This document shows positions 9,387-13,566 of a stretch of 13,566 nt of DNA, piece by piece (the first letter of the stretch is position 1; every line of letters begins with the position of its first letter). The stretch is from UBA7396 sp047637875. GTDB taxonomy: Bacteria > Patescibacteriota > Gracilibacteria > BD1-5 > UBA6164. The notes beneath the pieces were generated by a model. That model saw only the letters and a program-made list of their open reading frames with translations. It made no database searches and had not been told where the DNA came from. The stretch lies in contig JBLJBH010000010.1 of NCBI GenBank assembly GCA_047637875.1, forward strand, positions 1-13,566, given 5' to 3'. A program made the position numbers and the translations under genes.

Positions 9387-10502
9387 TTAATTTACTCTTC
9401 AAAAATCTATTATATAAATTCTTCAATCTTTATCTATCATAATATTTCCACTATGTAAATCAGTGTGGTCTAACTTATTTTCTTTTAGATAATCAAGAAA
9501 TTTGCTTAAATAAGGATTATCCTTTTTTATTTGTGCTACATAAGAAGAAGAATTATCATCAAATAATTTTTTCAAATTTGCAGGAGTTTCACTATATTTA
9601 TTTAATAATAGATTTATTATATCTTTATCACTCAAACTATCTAAAAATCAAGGTAATTCATTTTTTAATCAAGGATGTAAATCTCTAAACATTTTTGTTG
9701 TCAATGTTTGTCAATTTATTTTTTCCATAGTAAAATATCACTTTAAAAATCATCTAGGGTCTTCTTTTAAAATTTCAGGAATATAAATATTTGCACCTTT
9801 ATTTATACCATTAAAGTTTTCTAGTAACTCTAATGCTCTTCAATGATTTTGGATTTCAATTCATAAATCATCTATATGCATTCAAGGTTTTCTTACTTTT
9901 ACAACAACATCATCTACAGAATGTCTAAATACAATTCCATTTACTCATTCTCACATAATATTTGCCTGAGTAAGATTTTCTCATAATATATCTTTATAAT
10001 TAGCCAGAAAATCATAATCTGGATCATCATACAAACTTGGTAATTTTGGTAAAATCGGTAATTTCTCTTTTCCACAAACTCATTTTTCCATAAGTGTTCT
10101 GATTTCATTATCATTAAATCAAGCCTTCTCAAGTATTATATATTTTTTTCTTAAATCTCAAATATCAAATTTTCAATCCTTATTTGGAAATCAAACTTCA
10201 TGTGCTTTTATGATTGCTTTTTCTTGTTCTGGTGTCAGTTTTCTTTGAAGATAAAAACTTCCTGCTTCTATTCTTTCTTTGTCTCATAATTTTGCTATAT
10301 CTTCTACAAGCATTTTATTAAAATCAACTTGTTTTTTCGGTATGACTTCGTTGATTTTTTTATTCATGTCATTTATGACTCATTTTATTTCAGGACTATT
10401 TACAAGACTTTCTTTATTTACTCTTAATCTTGCTACTTCTTTTATTCAAACTTTTAAAGCTTTTCTTCATACGACTGCTGTAACTCATATTCAAGTTCAC
10501 AC
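9387..10502 (-). CDS. Protein-kinase-like/phosphotransferase domain (C-terminal part)
   Basis: The part after the in-frame stop; the first possible start is a GTG at 10500-10502, with no clear ribosome site. In numbering of the unbroken protein, a hydrophobic Gly-rich segment (LGLVGTGIGVTAVVG, 129-143) is followed by a helical region (about 150-300). Then comes a kinase fold: glycine loop MGEGVNGIVFR (314-324), probable ATP-binding Lys in VVVKVRK (K333), catalytic loop HTDLHSGN (477-484; D479, N484), and DFG (498-500). The protein stops two residues after DFGR, so the activation loop and the rest of the large lobe are missing. This compact ending recalls aminoglycoside-phosphotransferase-like and RIO-like kinases rather than eukaryotic-type kinases. 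The substrate is unknown. The key residues seem intact, so if made it could be active. Confidence 0.75.
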
Positions 10503-10511
10503 CAGTCATAA

Positions 10512-10895
10512 TTATCAAACTGCTTTTCATTTTTCATAAGCATTTCCAGTGAATAAATTCATAACACTTTCTCATAGAGCTTTTGCCATTTGTTTTATTC
10601 ATTCCCAACTCATCAAAGCTTTTAGTGCATCAATTATAACTTTTCCATTTGTTTGCCAAATCTGAATTGCTAAATCATAATTATCAATAACTAAAACATC
10701 AACGATTCATTTTAAAAAGTTTTCAGTTTTACTATTTTGATAAAGATTTTCATGTATTCATAATTTTTCATAAAGAATTGTTTTCGCTTGTTGTATCAAA
10801 GCTTCTTTATCTAACTCTTCTCTTGTTTCTTGTATTATTTTTCATTCTAGTTCTTCAGTAAGATTGAGTCTTTCTACATCTTTTTTTTCTTTCAT
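10512..10895 (-). CDS. N-terminal part of the kinase-fold protein (127 aa)
   Basis: Starts at ATG 10893-10895 (MKEKKDVERLNLTEELEGKI) and ends at the in-frame TAA at 10512. A charged helical start (about 1-60) leads to a mixed region with VDVLVIDNYDLAIQIWQT and GKVIIDALKALMSWEGIKQM, then ALGESVMNLFTGNAYEKGKAVG just before the stop. Combined with the hydrophobic segment after the stop, the layout (charged head, glycine-rich hydrophobic stretch, C-terminal enzyme) recalls delivered effectors or polymorphic toxins, but no delivery signal was recognised. It is the first gene of the operon that continues with the 162-aa and 79-aa proteins. Confidence 0.55.
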
Positions 10896-10998
10896 TGTTA
10901 AGTTTATATTAAAAAAATAATGTTTAAAGTTGAAATATATGATTTAAGTTTATAGTAGAATCTTCTTAATTATTCTTTAAGTGAGTAAAATTGTTATT

Positions 10999-11027
10999 AT
11001 TATAAGTATATAACATATGAAAGCAAA
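10999..11027 (-). promoter_or_regulatory. Possible promoter of the kinase-like operon
   Basis: On the minus strand a perfect TATAAT (10999-11004) lies 17 bases from TTTGCT (11022-11027), which sits in the edge of the 52-bp palindrome. It is about 100 bases upstream of the ATG at 10895. The -35 is poor and AT content is high, so confidence is low. Confidence 0.3.
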
Positions 11028-11072
11028 GAAAAAAGTAATGTCTAATATTAGACATTACTTTTTTCTTTGCTT
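11021..11072. terminator. 52-bp perfect palindrome, probable strong terminator
   Basis: Bases 11021-11046 are the exact reverse complement of 11047-11072: arms begin AAGCAAAG and meet at AATATT, with no unpaired loop in the DNA. In RNA it would form a stem of about 24 pairs with poly-A/poly-U blocks. It lies 73 bases after the serine recombinase stop and just upstream of the kinase-like operon, so terminating recombinase transcription is the simplest role. A recombination or protein-binding site is an alternative. Confidence 0.8.
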
Positions 11073-11145
11073 AAAAACTTAAGCTATTTTTATCTTTTAA
11101 TCGTAACTTCTATTTCTAAATAATAAAAGTTCGATTCAGTTATTT

Positions 11146-12828
11146 CTATTTGGTGGAGCCACTTAGAGCACTAACCAAATCACTACTATTAACTAAAGAG
11201 TTTTTAAAGTTTTTTTTTAGACTATCTATAGCAGGTTTATCTTCAATATAATCATTTATATACTTAAGTCAAACTACTATTTTGTTTTTGTATATCAGTA
11301 TTTTAGCTACTAATACATCTATTATTTCTTTTTGTTCTTCTATTGATATTTCTTCTATATTAATATTTTTTAATTTTTTATAAAATTCAACAACTTCTTG
11401 TTTATTAATTTCCTCTCATTCCATTTTTTTAATTTGCGATTCTTTTTCACTTATTAATCCTTTGATATTATTAATATTTTCTTGTGTTTTTTCTTTTTTT
11501 TCATTGTAAATTTTTATCGAAATTTCATTATCTTCCCCTAATATAAGATTTATTGTTTTTTCTAACTCTTTAATTAGTTTTTCTTTTTTAAGTAATAAAT
11601 TCGATATATCATTATATAAGGTTTCAATTAAGTTTTTATTAGAATTTTCATTAATTAAATCTGATAAATATACCTCTGGATTAGCTATAACTTTATTAAT
11701 TTCTTTAAATATTGTAACCTTCAAATCTTCTTCTGAAACTTGTCAATTATCACATTTTGAATCTCAATACTTTGTTGATTTTTTGGTACAAAAGCAATAA
11801 TTGAAATATTTATCTCATTTCTTTTTTCTATATGTTTGATAAGTTGAATTACATTCTCAACATACCACAACTCCTGAAAAAATATGATTTAATACTTTTT
11901 TACCTACATTATTTAGTTTCTTTTTATTTACATCTAATAATTTTTGAGCTTCATCAAATATTTTTTCCTCAACTATCATTGGTAATTCATATTTCAACCA
12001 TTCACTTTCTGGTAGTAATATTTTTGAGCGAGTTTTATTTATGATATCTCTAATATTTTTATATTTACATAGATAATATTTATTAATATATGCTTCATTC
12101 CTCAAAATCTTATATAATAATTGTTCATCTATTTTTCCTTTATTTTCAGGATTTTTTTTATTTTTAAAAAGTTCACTGTATCAATTTTTATTCAATTCTT
12201 CAACTATATTAGGTATGGTTTTTTTATGATTTACATATAAATCAAAAGTTTTTTTGATTAAATTAGCCTCTTCAAAATTAATAACTAGATGTTTTGTATT
12301 AGCATCTTTAATATATCAAAATGGTGCATTACCATAGGGAAAAGATTTTTTATTTATAATTGCTCATCTTTTTCAACCTGTAGTTCTTTCGCTGATTAAT
12401 TCTCTTTCCATTTCGGCAAAAGCTCAAAGTAGTGTTAGAAAAAAAGTTCACATAGGAGTTGTAGTATCAATATTCTGGTCAAGACATATAAACTCGATTC
12501 AATGTCTTTTGAATTGATTTTGAACAATATCGAGTAATACTGTAGTTCTTCTCGCTAGTCTATCTATCTTTTTTACTAAAACAATATCAATTTTTCCCAT
12601 TTTTATATCATTCAGCATTCTATTTAATCCAGGTCTATCCTCAACTGCTAATCATCAACTAAATCACTCATCTTTATATACTAAATTATCATTTGTATAA
12701 TACCCTACATCTTCTTTTGCCTTAATATATGATTGTAATGAACTTAATTGAACATCTAATCAGTTTCCATTATTAACCTGGTCGTCTGTCGACACACGAA
12801 TGTAAATTGCTACTCTCTTTTTTTGCAT
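11146..12828 (-). CDS. Large serine recombinase (site-specific integrase/resolvase family)
   Basis: 560 residues under code 25, ending in TAG. It should catalyse DNA integration or excision through a serine-DNA intermediate. The N-terminal resolvase domain has VAIYIRVSTDDQ with nucleophile S13, FSGGLAVEDRPGL (56-68), KIDRLARR (87-94) and MERELISERT (140-149). A recombinase domain follows (KSFPYGNAPFGYIKD, then ILRNEAYINKYY). A zinc-ribbon-like domain has Cys at 324, 327, 346, 348 and 360. A Lys/Glu-rich coiled coil (about 380-450) and a C-terminal region complete the large serine recombinase layout. Many glycines are TGA, including in the catalytic domain. The gene lies 95 bases after the 65-aa membrane protein gene and is followed by the 52-bp palindrome. 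No attachment site could be fixed. Confidence 0.95.
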
Positions 12829-12858
12829 AATTTTATTATTAGTAATATAAAATATAGT

Positions 12859-12901
12859 AGAAATAGATAAAATATTTTATATATGTATCTTACCTATTTC
12901 T
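12859..12901. repeat. Dyad upstream of the recombinase gene
   Basis: AGAAATAG (12859-12866) and CTATTTCT (12894-12901) are perfect inverted arms 27 bases apart, in the leader of the recombinase gene, 30 bases upstream of its ATG. This could be an operator or recombinase-binding site, since large serine integrases often have their attachment site near the 5' end of the gene. In DNA this AT-rich an 8-bp pair may also arise by chance. Confidence 0.3.
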
Positions 12902-12923
12902 TTAAATTATTAAAGTAAAATTT

Positions 12924-13121
12924 TTATTTAATTAGATACATAATTAAAGCTAACATACACAATAACAATATTGTGATAAATAAAAATATATCTGTCGCAC
13001 ATCATCTTTTCCTCATTATTAACGTAAGTTTCCTTCTTGTATCTAAAACCTCTTCTGGTGTCATTAAGACTTTTTCAAAGATTATTGGTCTTTGATTCTT
13101 TGGGTTGTGAGTTTTTTTCAT
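12924..13121 (-). CDS. Small membrane protein (65 aa)
   Basis: Starts MKKTHNPKNQRPIIFEKVLM and ends in TAA; one TGA glycine occurs. A charged cytoplasmic-looking part containing MTPEEVLDTRRKLTLIMRKR precedes a single C-terminal membrane segment, DIFLFITILLLCMLALIMYL, ending in IK. The arrangement (basic residues just before the segment, tail of two residues) fits a tail-anchored or single-pass inner-membrane protein. It is 26 bases downstream of the 107-aa gene and 95 bases upstream of the recombinase gene, all on the same strand, so it probably belongs to the same mobile module. No family recognised. Confidence 0.75.
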
Positions 13122-13147
13122 AATTTTAAAATTAGAAATTAAATATT

Positions 13148-13471
13148 TTATGTGTTTTTAGGTAATATTTTTAAGATATTATCAATATCATAATCAGATA
13201 GATATACAGAATTATCATCTAACCATATATATAAATCATCCAATGTTAAAGCTATCAAACTTGATGAACCGTTAATCCAATTGCTCCCTGTTTTAATTCC
13301 ATAACGAGTCAAAGGTCATCATTCTCAATGTAGGAAAAAATTACTATCTTTTGTTATATATAATAACTCCTTAAAATGTTTAAAGTCAGTTTCTGATAAT
13401 AAATTGTCAATTTTAGCTAATAATACAGATTTTTCTGTATCATATAGCTTTCATCATAAAATCTTCTTCAT
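13148..13471 (-). CDS. HGEGG-motif small protein (107 aa), mobile-element associated
   Basis: Starts MKKILGGKLYDTEKSVLLAK and ends in TAA. The order KxxxGKLYDTE near the N-terminus, a central ELLYITKDSNFFLHGEGGPL and then TRYG matches a family of small uncharacterised proteins that I recall as common in Firmicutes phages and integrative elements (pattern LYRTKxGxFFLHGEGGxxxxY). The C-terminal part is acidic (LDDLYIWLDD, YLSDYDIDNIL). Biochemical function is unknown to me. The gene is the first on the minus strand at the right end and lies upstream of the 65-aa membrane protein and the recombinase, consistent with a mobile-element accessory role. Confidence 0.8.
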
Positions 13472-13518
13472 ATATAATTAAAATTAAAAAGTAAAAGTAT
13501 TAAAAAAGTTTAAAAAAC

Positions 13519-13566
13519 TTGTTATTTTAAAATAGAAATGTCACCCTTTTTGTAAAAATAGAAATG
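13519..13566 (-). repeat. Right arm of 48-bp terminal inverted repeat
   Basis: Exact reverse complement of bases 5-52, with the inner GTGACATTTCTATTTT unit at 13529-13544 in inverted orientation. The window ends inside the outer unit. The 47 bases between this arm and the 107-aa gene start are AT-rich and hold no recognised feature except a small AAGTTT/AAACTT dyad. Confidence 0.95.

Larger units (their letters stand above)
9387..10895 (-). pseudogene. Kinase-fold protein gene split by an in-frame TAA
   Basis: From ATG at 10893-10895 to TAA at 9387 the frame is a continuous 502-codon reading with one TAA at 10512-10514 (codon 128). Sequence on both sides fits one protein: KGKAVG, then the stop, then LGLVGTGIGVTAVVGRKALK, all in one frame with TGA glycines on both sides. 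A single base change from GAA or CAA would create this stop. It is therefore likely a recent nonsense mutation, a sequencing error, or less probably a site of readthrough. The operon downstream is intact. The two halves are described separately. Confidence 0.75.

Noticed and set aside
9941..10132. Minus-strand ORF in another frame within the kinase gene
   Set aside because: It overlaps the glycine-loop region of the kinase, read in the frame that gives clear motifs; the alternative frame is low-complexity.
10279..10539. Plus-strand ORF opposite the interrupted kinase gene
   Set aside because: Antisense to the kinase frame, Ser/Phe/Thr-rich as expected for a mirror of Lys/Glu-rich coding DNA.
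11120..11175. GTTCGATTC, which resembles a tRNA T-arm, near the recombinase gene end
   Set aside because: The bases flanking the would-be T loop do not pair, and no acceptor, D-arm or anticodon arm could be built.
11832..12044. Plus-strand ORF within the serine recombinase
   Set aside because: It is antisense to the recombinase and zinc-ribbon region; hydrophobic mirror sequence only.

Overview
The window reads coherently only if TGA is decoded as glycine (genetic code 25). Under the standard code every long gene is cut at conserved glycines. Under code 25 the same frames give a full photolyase, an AAA+ ATPase, an RNB exoribonuclease and a large serine recombinase, all ending in TAA or TAG. 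With the very AT-rich composition, this points to Patescibacteria/CPR of the Absconditabacteria (SR1) or Gracilibacteria type. The sequence does not separate these two groups.

Layout: two plus-strand genes lie on the left (135-4366): a class I type DNA photolyase and a 949-residue TPR-like protein of unknown role. They end at a strong hairpin with a GAAA loop (4365-4394). Everything after it is on the minus strand. From right to left these are: a mobile-element-like module (107-aa HGEGG protein, 65-aa membrane protein, 560-aa large serine recombinase); a 52-bp perfect palindrome; an operon with a kinase-fold protein broken by an in-frame TAA, a 162-aa protein and a 79-aa protein; a hairpin and a promoter-like site; an RNB exoribonuclease followed by a Clp-type ATPase; a probable small membrane protein; and a degraded stretch (4411-5061) with a coiled-coil ORF lacking a clear start and a short IS3 OrfA-like relic.

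The window is bounded by a perfect 48-bp inverted repeat (5-52 and 13519-13566) containing tandem GTGACATTTCTATTTT units. These look like insertion-sequence ends. They are most simply explained as a repeat family that broke the assembly at both ends, although a real composite element cannot be excluded.

Working together: RNB nuclease and Clp ATPase form a likely RNA/protein turnover operon. The kinase-like gene with its two small followers is an accessory cassette that resembles an effector with possible partner proteins, now apparently inactivated. The serine recombinase uses many TGA glycine codons, so it belongs to or has adapted to a code-25 lineage. No tRNA, rRNA or CRISPR array was seen.
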